Positions 22,253-35,129 of a stretch of DNA of 64,000 nucleotides are shown piece after piece. The stretch spans positions 310,001 to 374,000 of the forward strand of contig MCGE01000011.1 in the NCBI GenBank assembly GCA_002105175.1. Reading direction: 5' to 3'. Within the stretch, counting starts at the first letter, position 1. Each line of letters begins with the position of its first letter. The position numbers were made by a program, and so were the translations under genes. This DNA is from Absidia repens (Eukaryota; Mucoromycota; Mucoromycetes; Mucorales; Cunninghamellaceae). The notes under the pieces are model-generated. The model was not told the DNA's origin. It ran no database searches and saw only the letters and a program-made list of their open reading frames with translations.

Positions 22253-25200
22253 TCATTCATCTTCACTGCCTTTGACCACCATATTCTTCAAGAACAGTTG
22301 CAACACATGTCGGATACGTTGAGGTGAAATTTTGTTTCTTGAAAACCGTTCGATTCTTTGATCCAAGTACTTTGATATCATTTCATCCGAGATAAAGTGG
22401 CGTTTTTCGAGTACATTCGTAGTAGCATCCATAGCATGATCACCGTCCCCATCTCCTCCACCGCCGCTATCGCCGCCTTTTTCAGCTTGTCGAGATTCCG
22501 AGTCATTGTCATGATCATCAGAGCCATCGCCATTACCGCCCATTTGGCTAGCCGTTCGCTTCTTCCTTGTTGCTGGTAAAACCACAGATGTTGCTGGTCG
22601 ACTATAGTAAAATGAAGGTGACATCCAATTGACTTGAGAAGCATTTTGGGTAGATACTGAATACCAGGAAGGTGACATTTCCATGCTTGGTAAAATCGTA
22701 TTTGTCATGGTGGGTTCATACATAGGAGGTGGGGGTCGTATCACAGATTTGGAGGAGATTGGTAATGAGCTTAAAGAAGGTAACGTCCGATCATCACTGT
22801 TCTTTGTTGCTGTAAAGCGCGGTGATGTTGATGGCGACTGAGTTTCTAATCGATGATGACCATTTCGTATGATAAATTCGGCCGATAGGATGTCTAAACC
22901 TACTTGTTTGGATTCATGGAGGCATTTCAAAATATGGAGTATTTCAGGCACTATTCATATAAATAAATCAATATATGAATAAATAATCAAATTTGTATAT
23001 ATACATTTTTTTTTTCAATATAAAATAGTTTGTCTTACCAAAGATGTATTCCAGCACGCTTCTGTTCCTAAATATCCGTCGCTCTTTCATTTGTTGAATA
23101 ACCTTGTCCCAAAAGTCGGTCCGTGTGTTCCAGTAAGGCCAACCATATTGCATAAGTACCATCATACTTCCCGCTTTTTCATCCCAACGCATGGCTGAGT
23201 CTAGAGACGCCATACCACCTTGCTGACCAGTTTCGCTGTCGAGACTGACAATGAGATGCTTGATACAACGGACCACCAACCCTCTTTGCGTAACATGCAT
23301 TAATCCATATTCATGATCACGAAAGACCGTAGCCGCTGTGTGACAGTCAATTTCATCTGTAACAAAATCCTCAGCGTTCAATTCTTGAGGTATCGGGAAA
23401 ACTGAGAGGATGATGGCTATTTCCAATGTGGATTGCTATGAGTATGCGAAATAAAAGATTAATACATGATTGTGATTTCAAAATTCAATTTTCGACTTTT
23501 TTTTTTTTTTTTTTTTTTTTTTACCTGAAGACTGCCAACCAAGAGATAAATGACACCAATGGTATAAAGGACACGAAATGCAAACATAAAGGGGATATTG
23601 TACTCGATCAAATGCGACTTGTCTTTGCCTTGCCGCCGTTGTGCTTCGATTCGGTCGCATATAGATTGTGATAGTTTGAGAGCTTTGGACAAATTCCCGG
23701 GAATGGATGGCTGCAAAATAAATAAAGAATGAATCAGTAAACCATGTTGCTCCTCATATTTTATCTTTTCTTTTTTTTCTTACCGTAGATAATGCCAGAT
23801 CACTACGTACCAGCAAAATTGCGTTGTAAATGTCAAATGGAAGTTGATAAGCATCAATGACACGGTTAAATTCTATTTCCCAGCTGCCAAACAGAGAGGT
23901 CCAATGGATATCAGGAGCTTTATGGGTCGCCCAGTCCCAAAGATTCACCAAGTGCCGTAAGCAATCCGCCGCTTTGCTGAGTATCTGTAAGGTTTGGTCC
24001 ACACCCATCATGCAGTCTGAGTTCAATCCATCGCTTCCTTTGCTGTTGCCGCTGTCGAGCTCGTCCTCATAAATATGATCCATCTGCTTGCTTTTTTTGG
24101 TTTGATGTTGATGATCGTTGTCCTGGTATTGATTTTCGTTCAAAGTTGTTGTTGACGTTGACGATGACAGTGTTGGGTTTGAGGTTGGTGCTTGTCTTGA
24201 CGAAGTCGTAGTTGCTGTTTTAGTTGTCGGCTTTTTCCAATGTTCACCCACCAATTGATTCGATGATTGGATGGCACATATAGGAATTAAGCATGACTTT
24301 TCCTGACGTTGCCCACCACCAGAAGTAGTATCGGACGTATCAGAGGATGAAGAGGAAGACGAAGAAGGGGAGGAGGAATCCAATACACATATCGCACGAT
24401 AATAGTCATAGGCAAATTGGGTAAATTGAGAAGACACAGCCATGAATTCACACATAAACGCCACCACAGTCAATAATGTATCTTTGTCAGCATTGATCCC
24501 CAAAACAGAAGTAGCAGAAGTTGATGTTGGTGACGATGGTGTTTTCGTCGTTATAGAACGGCTAGCAAAAGACGTCGACGGGGATGTCTCGTCCTCACGT
24601 GCGGCGCTTTGTTGTTGTTGTTGTTGTTGTTGCACAGCGTCGTTCTGGATCACTTGAAGAGAATGTCGTTGTTCTTTGAGATATTGGAATCGATTTGTGT
24701 GAGATAAAAAGTCCAAACGCGCCAATCCTTCATAGCCACAGCAGTCCAACATAGAGCACGTAAACTTGATAATGTCATTCCATCGTCGATGATCAATATA
24801 ATATCGTTGACCAAGTCGTAAGAATTCTTCGAATAGATTGCAAGGTATGATGATATAATGCTTTCCGTCTGTTGATTTGATAGTTGGCGTACACCCACTA
24901 TTTGTCAATAAGATTCGCTGTTTCCAAAGCCTCGGAAATAGATTTGTCACTAGATATGGGCAAGTTAGTTTTTTTTTTATTTATGTTTGACTCGTCAAAG
25001 CAAATATTTCAGTTTACTTACCCAAAATATGAATACATTTATCCTTGTCGTCACCTTGAGCACCCAGTATTAGTAGTTTCATGGTCCGGATCTAGTGAAA
25101 GCAACATAATCAAGTAAATACTTTAGGTTAATGATATGATGTTACTTACTAAGTATTTGTAAGCATGTCGAGGATACGCCTGGATGTAGTCAAAAAGAAT

Positions 25201-25887
25201 TTGATACGCTTTCAAGTAGCTGATTTTCTCCAAATATGCTGTAAGGCAATAATAAAGAAAGCAGTGAGTACGCATACGAATCAAATCTTCATATCTCAGA
25301 CATGTTCTATAGTACCTGAGGCCGTGTTCACAATTGTCGATTGAATAAGAGCAGGTAGTGACTGGAAAAACCCTGAAAGCATAAAAAAAAAAAAGCAAGT
25401 AGTTAATTCATAAACTGTATCAGGTCATGCCACAACACCGCTCTTTGTATACTATTTAAAGTGCCTTACGACTGGAATCGGAATCTTGAATGGGGTCAAT
25501 GTGATTGGATAGTTCAATAACGTAGTTGTTGTACTTTTCACTGTCTTCACTGTTGCTTTGTCTAATATTATATATATATGTATCAGAATAACTATCAAAT
25601 AATTCTAATATATACTTTGAGATCATACTTACAGTAAGATAAATGATTGAATCGCTTTTTCAACGTTGCCTTGGGCAATAGCTAATCGATGAGCCGCAAA
25701 CTACACACATCAACAAAATAAGTATAAGGTTAGCTTCATTCATTTATTGCAAAGTTGGGTTTACCTCCTTGTCAAAATTGAAGGAAGGATGGGAAGTTGG
25801 TGTTTGTGTCGTTCCAGAAAAGTTGTCATTGTCGTCCAAGGCGTTCGTTTGAATATAGCGTTTGTGTTCGTCGTTTGTATCGGTCAT
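22253..25887 (-). CDS. Large helical protein resembling Integrator complex subunit 10
   Basis: Ten exons (25887-25765, 25700-25633, 25561-25470, 25372-25316, 25238-25150, 25091-25022, 24949-23784, 23710-23525, 23435-23039, 22950-22253) total 2946 nt and give 981 residues with every junction in phase. The protein is mainly helical, with two low-complexity insertions (Gln/Ser/Thr around 300-480, Ser/Gly/Asp in the last exon). Several segments match my memory of animal INTS10 in order: PCNLFEEFLRLGQRYYID followed by a WNDIIKFTCSMLDCCGYEG block; a repeat-like FRVLYTIGVIYLLVGSLQ then LSVFPIPQEL; and a C-terminal QYGWPYWNTRTDFWDKVIQQ. INTS10 is a scaffold subunit of the Integrator complex, which cleaves nascent RNA at RNA polymerase II. 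The identification is by eye only; a TPR-like scaffold of another complex is the alternative. Confidence 0.8.
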
Positions 25888-26350
25888 CGATCAAAATATC
25901 AGAGATAGCAGATAAATATTTTGATATATCTAACTATATGTGTATGTAAGATTAAAAAGTAGTGAAAAAAATAATGTGTAAAAGGAGTAAAGACAAAAAG
26001 ACGAAGGACCGAAAAAAAAGAAAAAGTCTGTGCCTTTTTTTTTTGGTCTTCCTCGGAGCACCACTGACTATTTCTATCTCCGCTGCCAAAGGGAGGAAGA
26101 TACGACCGCAAGATCAAACTGCTAGCCGCATCCGTTTCCCAGAATAAGCAAATATAAAATACCACATCACCCAAGATATTTTCCGCCTACAACGCACCGT
26201 TCAACCCCTTCCATTGTAGTAAACGCAATCAAAAACATGAATAAAAATACCAAACAATAGCATACAAAAACCATATAAAGTAATCATCTTTATTTTATTT
26301 TTTTTATTTTAAAAAAAGTAGGCATGAAGAATAATATTAATAAAACTAAC
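25888..26350. other. Intergenic, no gene seen
   Basis: It holds the promoter of the gene to the left (minus strand) and the 3' end of RPS6. It is A-rich with a short T-run. No repeat copy is seen. Confidence 0.5.
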
Positions 26351-27358
26351 CTAAGCAGAGGCAGACTTTTGCATGGAGGAAGTACGGCGGCGTTCCATCT
26401 TCTTGTCCTTGGTTTCCTTGACACGCTTGGCGAGCAATTGCTTGTATTCGGCTTCGGCTTCCTTGGAAGCTTCGGCACGTCTGCGCTTGATGGCAACACG
26501 GTGACGCTTGCGTTGGAGAGTGGCAGGAGTGACCAAACGTTGGATCTTGGGGGCCTTGGTGTAAGGCTTCTTTTCAGCGTTCTTGGGTTGGATTTCACGA
26601 CGGATCACATACTTGCGGACATCATCGGCGTGGGACAAGTTGAAGAACTTGCGGATCTTGGAAGCACGCTTAGGACCGAGACGCTTGGGGACAGCGGTGT
26701 CAGTCAAACCAGGGATATCTTGTTCACCTTGCTTAACAACAACCAAAGAGAGGACAGATAAGTCGGAGGAGACGATACAACCACGGACGGACTTTCTCTT
26801 GCGTTCACCGGTACGGCGAGGACGGTAACAGCTGTGGCCCTTGGACAACAACAAACGGACACGATGAGGCAACAAGACACCTTGCTTCATGGGGAAACCT
26901 TGCTTGTCATTACCACCAGAAATACGGAACATGTAGCCCTTGAATTCGTCACCGAGAGCATCACCAGCAACTTCTTGGGACATACGCTTGTCATAGAATC
27001 CACGACTAGATAATTAAAAAATAAACCAGGTGAGAAATTCAGGTCCAAGATCCGTTGGGTGCATAAAAAAAAAGGACCTCCCCCTACATGCTCATCCACA
27101 AGCTGTCCCTTTCAGTCATTCGCACTTTATCCATTGCGTACTTACAGACGACGTTCATCATCGATTTCGATCAATTTTTGGCAGCCAGTGGCTGGATTAG
27201 CAATGTTCAACTAACAAGGTAAAAAAAAAAAAGTGGTTAGTACCATTGGTTTCATCCGTTCATCCATTTCATCCATCCATCCTTGAAAATCAATATGATG
27301 GATTCTCCATCCTCATAATAATAAACAGATGATTATCCTTGTAGTGTAGTACCTTCAT
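26351..27358 (-). CDS. RPS6: 40S ribosomal protein S6 (eS6)
   Basis: Three exons (27358-27353, 27210-27146, 27005-26351) total 726 nt, 241 residues. The first coding exon is only ATG AAG; the intron that follows is a feature often seen in fungal ribosomal protein genes. The sequence is unmistakable: [17 protein letters not shown], then [60 protein letters not shown] and [18 protein letters not shown]. It is a structural protein of the small ribosomal subunit and a target of TOR-linked kinases. The C-terminal phosphorylation region is present as [14 protein letters not shown], with an RRTSS core. It is divergently transcribed from eIF4E, 641 bp away. Confidence 0.98.
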
Positions 27359-27999
27359 GGTGTTAACCGCTGCTAGGGAAAAAGGAAAGAACCTATCAAG
27401 AACCTGGCGGTCCACAGTAAAATTATTAGCCCCTTCCCCCCACGGTGGATCGAATTCCGAACCGCACTTTGAGCGGTACTTAAAATCATCGATGTTCTCA
27501 AATATCATGCACTATGTATACATTGATGTCAATAATACCATACAATAAAATAATACTGCATTGCCATCATTCATTAATTTGTAACTCAAATACCCATGTT
27601 TCAAAATCCTGTTACTTTTTTTTTTTTTTGACTGTGGGCGAAAACGGCGGATATCAACCATAGGAGATTTATCAAAATAGGAGCTCCTCGTTGTTGCGTG
27701 ATATTATACCGCTCACTCGTCCATCATAATGAAAATAAAAGGAATGAAAATAAAAGAAAGTATAGATAGTGCATCATTAAAGGTTCATGGAAAAATATGA
27801 CTTATGTATGATCAAGCGAAGACAACTTTGTTCACGTCTTCAGGTAGATTCGGTACCTGAAAAAAGTAATGCTGGTATGTACAGAGTAGGCGAGACTGCG
27901 TTTTTTTAGGGCAGGAAAAAAAAAATCAAAAATTTCAGTGGGCTGTGAAGTTGAACTTTTTTTTTTCTCTTTTTTTTTATTTTTTATTTATTTCCCATA
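27359..27999. promoter_or_regulatory. Shared intergenic region between divergent RPS6 and eIF4E
   Basis: The region of 641 bp lies between the start codons of two translation genes read outward. It contains T-runs at about 27,617-27,629 and 27,957-27,980, the latter directly before the eIF4E start. A CCAAT-like or TATA element could not be assigned with confidence. Confidence 0.45.
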
Positions 28000-28869
28000 A
28001 TGGCTCTATCAAGCAGTGTGACCGATAATGAATGGCATAGCATCACCCAAGATAACCACAAAAGCACAGTACCCGTTCCTGAAGGTCTAGATCTTACCGT
28101 CAGCCATCCTTTGCAAAATGCTTGGACCATGTGGTTCGACAACCCTTTGACTAACACTAACGCACAATCCTGGGCGGAAAATTTAAAGGAACTTGTTACT
28201 GTGGATACTGTCGAAGACTTTTGGGGGTAAGTGCAGTGTTGAATAGAATATGACTATTTGTGGCAAATGAAAGAGGCTGACTTTTTTTTATTTTATTTTC
28301 TTATTTGCATATTCTAGTGCTTTCAACAACCTGACCAAGGTAGATCAACTCGAACCCAACTCCAACTATCACTTCTTCAAGAAAGGTATTCGTCCTGAAT
28401 GGGAAGATCCTTCCAACGCCAATGGTGGAAAGTTTGTTATTCAATTCCCTCGAGCACGTAGTGGAAACACTATCAATTTGTTCTGGTTGAACATGGTAAG
28501 GTTGACTGAAAATAGTCAGTATTGACCTAGCACAAATTAACCATTTCTTTGTTTGTTTGTAGGTATTGGCTGTGATTGGTGAACAATTTGTAGACAACGA
28601 AATTTGTGGCACTGTTATTGCTATTCGCAGAAATTACTTCCGTATTGCTCTGTGGACAAAGACAGCAAAACGAAATGAATCTTTGGAATCGATTGGGTAA
28701 AAGAAATTTTGTAACCGTTAATAATGAATGATTTGACTAACTGATATGTCTTCTATTTTTTATTTTTTCCAGGCACAACATCCGGGAATTACTGAACTTG
28801 CCAATGCATCTTACAATGGATTTCATACCCCATGAATCTGCCCAAATACATGAAAAATTCACTCTCTAG
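28000..28869 (+). CDS. eIF4E: Translation initiation factor eIF4E (mRNA cap-binding)
   Basis: Four exons (28000-28226, 28318-28495, 28563-28696, 28773-28869) total 636 nt, 211 residues. The class signature is intact: HPLQNAWTMWFDNP, then QSWAENL with Trp58 and RPEWEDP with Trp104-Glu105. These equal the two cap-stacking tryptophans and the guanine-binding glutamate of human eIF4E. FWGAFNN and CGTVIAIRRN follow. It binds the 7-methylguanosine cap and recruits eIF4G in the cytosol. The usual GG[RK]W after the second cap tryptophan is GGKF (Phe115), a conservative change. The start is the first ATG after a T-rich leader. The next gene, RPS7, follows in the same direction. Confidence 0.96.
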
Positions 28870-29315
28870 ATTTTGAATTGCTATTTTTCCTCTTTTATCT
28901 TAATTACAACATAGTGCGTTTAGCTACTCTATATTTTATTTTTATTTTTATTTTATTACAATCAAGCATTCAATAAAAAAAATATTCTTTTTGATTAAAA
29001 AACAGTTGTCGTGTTGATCGTGGTTTAGGCATGTTTGTGTGCTATGGAATTTTTGCGGTGTTTCAATATGGCAACTCGAATCCTTTTTTTTGAAGGTCGC
29101 TTCACTAAATTGGTTTGCTCTTTCTTTTTTCTGTGGTTAACCTTGTAGGTATCGGATTCCAAGATGTTTTAAAAAAAGGATGGAACAATAGGATCATACT
29201 GGATAATTAGTTGGATATTGAGGAATGAATAGACAATGGATGGATGATTAAACTGATGGATGGATGCAGCTTTACTTACCCCCAACTTTTTTTTTTGGAT
29301 ATTATAGAAACGACA
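28870..29315. other. Intergenic and probable RPS7 leader
   Basis: It contains the eIF4E 3' end (AATAAA near 28,973) and the RPS7 promoter. A non-coding 5' exon is possible: a GTATCG donor at 29,149 and a TTATAG acceptor at 29,307 would remove most of the leader. That splice is not provable from the sequence. Confidence 0.35.
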
Positions 29316-30082
29316 ATGTCCTCAAAGATCGTTAAAATTGCTGGCGCCAAGCCCACCGATGAATTCGAAATTACTATCGGTCAAGCTATCATTGATCTTG
29401 AAAACTCTGTTCCCGAATTGAAGAAGGAATTGCGTCCTCTCAACATCACTGGTGCCAAGGAAGTAAGTAGTACAAAGACTATCATTCTTGATAACTAGTA
29501 GAAAATTGAATACTGACCATGGCGTGTGCACTTTATATGAAACTAATAGGTCGAACTCGGTGCTGGTAAGAAGGCCATCATTATCTTCGTGCCCGTTCCC
29601 CAACAAAAGGCTTTCCACAAGATCCAACAACGGTAAGGAGGGTGGGAAAGGGCAGTGAAGCATTATTATAGGTGTTTAGGGGAAATAACGGATAAACTTA
29701 TTCTCTTTTTATCGCTCTCGTTTGTTATAGTTTGACCCGTGAATTGGAAAAGAAGTTCTCTGACCGTCATGTTGTCTTTGTTGCTCAACGCCGTATCCTC
29801 AAGAAGCCCAGCCGTCACGAAAACCCCAAGCAACCCCGTCCTCGTTCTCGTACTTTGACTGCTGTCCACGATGCTGTCCTTGAAGACCTCGTCTACCCCA
29901 CTGAAATCATCGGTAAGCGTACCCGTGTCAAGGTTGACGGTTCCAAGACCATCAAGTGCTTCTTGGACACCAAGGATGCTACCTCTTTGGAATACAAGCT
30001 CGATACTTTCTCCTCTGTCTACAGAAAGTTGACTGGCAAGGATGTTGTCTTCGAATTCCCCGCCAATGCTGAATTGTTTTAA
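29316..30082 (+). CDS. RPS7: 40S ribosomal protein S7 (eS7)
   Basis: Three exons (29316-29462, 29550-29632, 29731-30082) total 582 nt, 193 residues, one less than the animal protein. Diagnostic stretches are [69 protein letters not shown] and [14 protein letters not shown]. It is a small-subunit protein needed for 18S rRNA processing. The codon choice is strongly C-ending (GCC, ACC, AAG), as in RPS6 and unlike neighbouring regulatory genes, which points to high expression. The start is the only ATG in frame after an in-frame upstream stop region. Confidence 0.98.
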
Positions 30083-30378
30083 ACACATTGTTAGTTTATA
30101 GGTTTTATTTGATATTATTTTGAAATTAAAAACAAAGTCTTTTACATTTATCATCATATGTATATTGTGTGTGAGTGTGTGTGTCTGCGTGTGTATGATG
30201 GTACGCATTGGAAGCTAGTTGTGCGACAGCGCACTTATAAAATTTAGTCCTTCCCATTTTATATTTTTGTGTTCTCTTCCCTTTTTTTTTTTTTTTTTGC
30301 TCCCCATTTTTTTTTTTTTCTTCTTCCACTTTTTTTTTTTATCACATCACTGTCACCGTTGTTGCTCTTATCAAAACT

Positions 30379-33300
30379 ATGCAGCACAATGGTAACGCCA
30401 TACAACTTGTACCTCCTCCTCCGTTAGGCTTTCCATCATTTCAATTAGTACAATCCCTCGCCAAAGGCATCATCGAAAACTTGAACAAAGTGGAAGCGGA
30501 ACTCCGTCAAAATACAGGTGTGTCTCTCGTCATCAAGCAATTTGAAAAACCTGGTCCAACCCATGACGAACTATCGCCTTCTTCCATGGCAACCAAATCC
30601 AACTCGACTGACTGTCATCTCTGCAAGAACAAAAAAACCAGGAACGATGGAAAGGTGCCTGAGTGTAGACACGCTATTGGAACGCCACCCAATGGTTTGC
30701 AACAAGATTCGGATAAAGTTTCACCTACGATCAGCAATTCTTCAACGACGTCTACAACAGCAGCAGCAGTGGATACTAACAACAATCAGCAAGTACATGA
30801 CATGATATTATCACAACAAACTCGACCACGACCAGCAATCAACGAATATGGGCATTTTATGGGTGAAACATCATTTTATTGCAGCTTATCATCACATTTA
30901 CCACTAGAACAAGAAAAGACGCACCTTGATCTAGTCATGCGGTCGCCATTTGCTTTATCAACGCCTGTCCAACCTCCTCATTTGACATGGGAATCCCAAC
31001 TTCACCTGATTGATGTTTATTACACTCATATTCATCCGCATCTACCTCTGATCAACAAGCATGATTTGTTACTGGAATTAAACCACTGCAATCAAGGCGA
31101 ACCTTCGTTTTTGTCTCCATTATTTTTTTATGCTTTGTTTGCTCGGGCTGCTCCCTTCTCTTCGGAACCCTATTTATTCATCAATGCTCTTGACACCAAC
31201 AGTATGACAGTAAACCAGGCCGTCGACATCTTTGCCACTTCCTGTTTACGATATGCCAACCAGCTTCGTGATGCCTATTTACACCAACCTTGCCCGAGTA
31301 CCGTGGTAGCACTACTTTTGATGGTGGGACATTTGGAACAGTCAAAACAGCACAGGGAATTTAGCCGGGTTTGGATGTGGGCTGGAGAAGCATTTAGAAT
31401 GATCTTGGATCTGGGCTTGCACCGATACAATTCATTTAGTGATCTCTCTTATTCATCCTCTTCACCATCCACAACAACAACATCGAAAAAAATGGGTTCT
31501 TCGTCACTGTGTAACGCGACAGCATCATCCTCATCAATGGAAAGTACGGAATTTGCAACATCACCATCATCACCAACAACAATGGAAAATAGTACATTTC
31601 AACAATTCGGCATCCGGACTTTTTGGGCCGCCTTCGTGACTGATCGCTCTCTCAGTTTAATTTATGGACGACCCTTTACTCTGGAAGAAAAGGATATGTA
31701 AGTGGCGGCTTATATTATTTACTACAAAAGGAAAAATCATTTCCTCGGACCGAAAATAGGAAAACAATAGGGACAAGAGCGATAGGGGTGATACAGGTTT
31801 TTTTATATATACATACTGACTGACTTTTTATCTTGCATATGTATAGTGACGTGCCTCTACCGAAGTGCTTGGAACAAGACGATGACAAGGAATCAAATGG
31901 TTGGATGACTACATTTCATGACCTTATCGACATCAGCAAAATTATGGGAAGGATTGCGAAATTCAATTATTCTCCACACTCTTCACAAAGGGGTCCTATC
32001 AGGGTAAGATGACTAAGAAAAAAAATGACATCCATTATTTTTAAGTCCTATACTCATTTTTTTTCATTTTTTTTTTTTTTTTCATGTGTGCGTGTGTGAA
32101 TTTAATGGCAACAAAGCATCAGGATGCCATGCTTTCGACCTTGGACTCTTGGATCACTTCTCTTTTAAAAGACTTTCCACCAGTCACTGAAATATCACAA
32201 TGGACAACACAGCGACAATATTTGAACACCATTCGGCTATTAGAACTATACACACTACTCATCCTTTTACACCGCCCATATATACATGAACATGCAATCA
32301 AAGCAGCAAACGGAAGTAGCAGCAATCCTCCGCGACCCTCGTTAGACATTTGCTCTCACACAGCTATGATCATCACTCAACTCATATCGGATATGCCGTT
32401 GGATACCTTGAACTACCTATCAAAAGCATCTCCCATGGTGACTTATGCATTAATGCTAGCTCTTCGAATTCATCTTATCAATGCTTCCGTCACAAATGAT
32501 CAGAAACTCGGGGCCTTTGGTGAAATCAACTTTGAACACACGTTGGAGCTCTTACGCAAGATACCGGTAGTGGAAGTAGCAGGTACCATGCTCAATGGAT
32601 CGGTTGACTCTTTGGAATCCCAGTACAAGCAACGAAAATCATCTATTCTATCTGGATTCAATCGTCCCTACAACAAACACACCATATCATCGTCCAGTCC
32701 TCGATCTGGCCCCTTGGACATTAGGCTTCGACATACATCAACCCAAAGCGAATGCTCGGCATCGTCGTTTGACAGCGACCATGGATCTTCAAAACGACCC
32801 TATAGCACAGACAGCGATTACTTCACATCTGGGTTCACCCATGGCGGTAGTCATGGGGGTAACAGTGGTAGTGGTAGTCCAATGACCAAACCGATGCAAA
32901 AACTCAAGATTATTGAAGTACACCCGTCCAAAGGAAAACAGAAGAAATTCAAACCGGGCTTGACAAACTCCACCAGCAGCAGTAGTATCAACACCGCCGA
33001 AGTGGACAATATGACCAATACCAGCACCACCACCATCAACAGCAACAGCAGCAGCAACAGCAACAGCAACAGCAGCGGCCACAGCAACAGCAACGGCAAC
33101 GGCAAAAGCAAGGCCCGAGTGAATGAACGCAATGGTAGTGGAAACGAAGACGACCGTCATCATCGGCATTCACCCTTATCTGGCAGACCCGGGATACCAT
33201 ACACTGTAGAAGTACACAGGGAATCGGAATCTACAACACCCGAATCGACGGCGGTAGCCGACCACTCAACTCATCAACAGATAGGTGTTACCGCAATACG

Positions 33301-33964
33301 AATGGATATCAGCAACAACAGCAATGTGACGCACCAGACACTGGATGGGATGGTACAGTATCATCAACAGCAGGATATCTATCAACTACAAAGTCAGCTG
33401 AAGCAATCGCAACCACAGCAACATTCTATGCCAGCATCTATTTTCAACAACTTGTCATCATCTCCAACGTCAACGCAACAATCGTTCGCATCGGGTGGTA
33501 CAACAACACCAGGAATGGAATATGGCATGGGCTCATTATTTACATTTGGCGATGGTTTGACGGGAGACCATACTTCTTCGCTATTGTACGATACATTTTT
33601 AACTTCGGACGTCCATAACCAACATATCGGCAGTAATCAAAATACTACCATGTCAACAACAGCAACTGCGTCCACCACTACCACACCAACGACGACTACA
33701 TCAGCAGCATCCATACTACCAATGACAACTGCTGATGCCGGTTTGACCTACAGTGATCATATGGATATCAGTGCATCTGGCGTACTACCGGTCGAGACTG
33801 ATCCGTTGGCAGTGGCATCGTCTTCTTCCACCTCTTCATCCTCTTCATCTCTACATTTCCCCTATCCGTCTTACATGAGTTCCCCCCACATCGTTTTTAG
33901 TTCTAGTCAGTCATCCCCTTCTACCAACCATTATATACCTCATCCATACCTTCCTTCTAGATGA
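30379..33964 (+). CDS. Fungal-specific transcription factor domain protein without a zinc cluster
   Basis: Three exons (30379-31697, 31847-32003, 32117-33964) total 3324 nt, 1107 residues. About residues 200-600 form the fungal transcription factor middle-homology domain: LIDVYYTHIHPHLPLINKHD, FARAAPFSSEPYL, WMWAGEAFRMILDLGLHRYN, then FGIRTFWAAFVTDRSLSLIYGRP, where a zinc-cluster regulator normally has FWxxFxxDR. The last 450 residues are Ser/Asn/Gln/Thr-rich and likely an activation region. A Zn2Cys6 DNA-binding cluster is not visible: only CHLC at 79-82 and Cys96 remain, too few to fold. It may act by partner binding, or an upstream exon may have been missed, although only about 300 bp separate it from RPS7. 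The acceptor of exon 3 could also be the AG six bases later, with no frame change. Confidence 0.88.
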
Positions 33965-35072
33965 TGGAAATCGCCTTCTTTTTTATTTTATTTTTATAAT
34001 CAGTCATTTTTTTTTATTTAGTTGTAGTCTTTTATTATGTACATAGTAGGGTAGCATATATTGTTTTAGTGGGGCATTACATTCTTTTTATTATTATTAT
34101 TATTATTATTCTTTTAGTATTATTGATCTTTCAGACAAATAAAATCTCATCATATTCAACATTCAACTTTTATGAAACGCCAATATTGTCTTCAATTATC
34201 ATTTACTAAACTGTCATATGAGACAGTATGTACGTATAGTACATACTGTGTGTGTGTATGTATCATCTCAGATTTTCCGCCTTGGATTTTTTTTATGATA
34301 TCTTCTTAGATTGTGAACTGTATTCTTTTTTAATTTTTTTTTAATTTTTTTTTACATGTGGATAAAAAGTATTCATTGTGAAAAATACGTGCAGAGGTGG
34401 ATGAAGTGGGTTAATCACGTCTGCAGTTTGTGCCTAAAAAGGTAATTACTGAACTGTAATGCATAAACAGACAGGAAAATTCACCACGCTATAATATATA
34501 AGGATAACAATTCGGTTTATGTATTCGGAACATGTCTTTCCACGATACATAGAGACCAATTATGTGGTGAAATCAAACTTTTTTTTTTTTGGTTTTGAGA
34601 TATCATAGAAATAATAATGTTTACATACTTCAAGAATAGAATACTGGCAGCATGGTACGCAACGTACTGTGCTATACGGCACTATGACTTTCATTAGAGG
34701 CAGTATCATATATATATACAGTACATTATTGTATGTCTCTTTGCACATCTTTCATATGTGTGTATGTGTCATAAGCGAATGTGTGCTGTAAAATGACTTT
34801 ACTTACTATATACATATCGCTATGACTTACCTATATGTTGACATGTGTATCGTAAGGAGTCCATGTTTATTAATGTGGGTGTGAAAATCACAAGACAGAC
34901 ATGAAAAATAAAACAAGGGACATGATTAGGCGTGAATGTAAGTCAGGTCTCTGGAATTGGGGAACACCATGAATACATAAAATTTATGGCCTGGCGTCTA
35001 GCGATAAACACTATTTTTGGAAATATTGAAACACCGCTATTTTTCTTTGATCGATGTAGGCTGTTCCTCTTT

Positions 35073-35129
<57 letters not shown>

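Noticed and set aside
27440..27480. tRNA-like B box near GGATCGAATTCCGAACC
   Set aside because: No matching A box or cloverleaf could be drawn around it.
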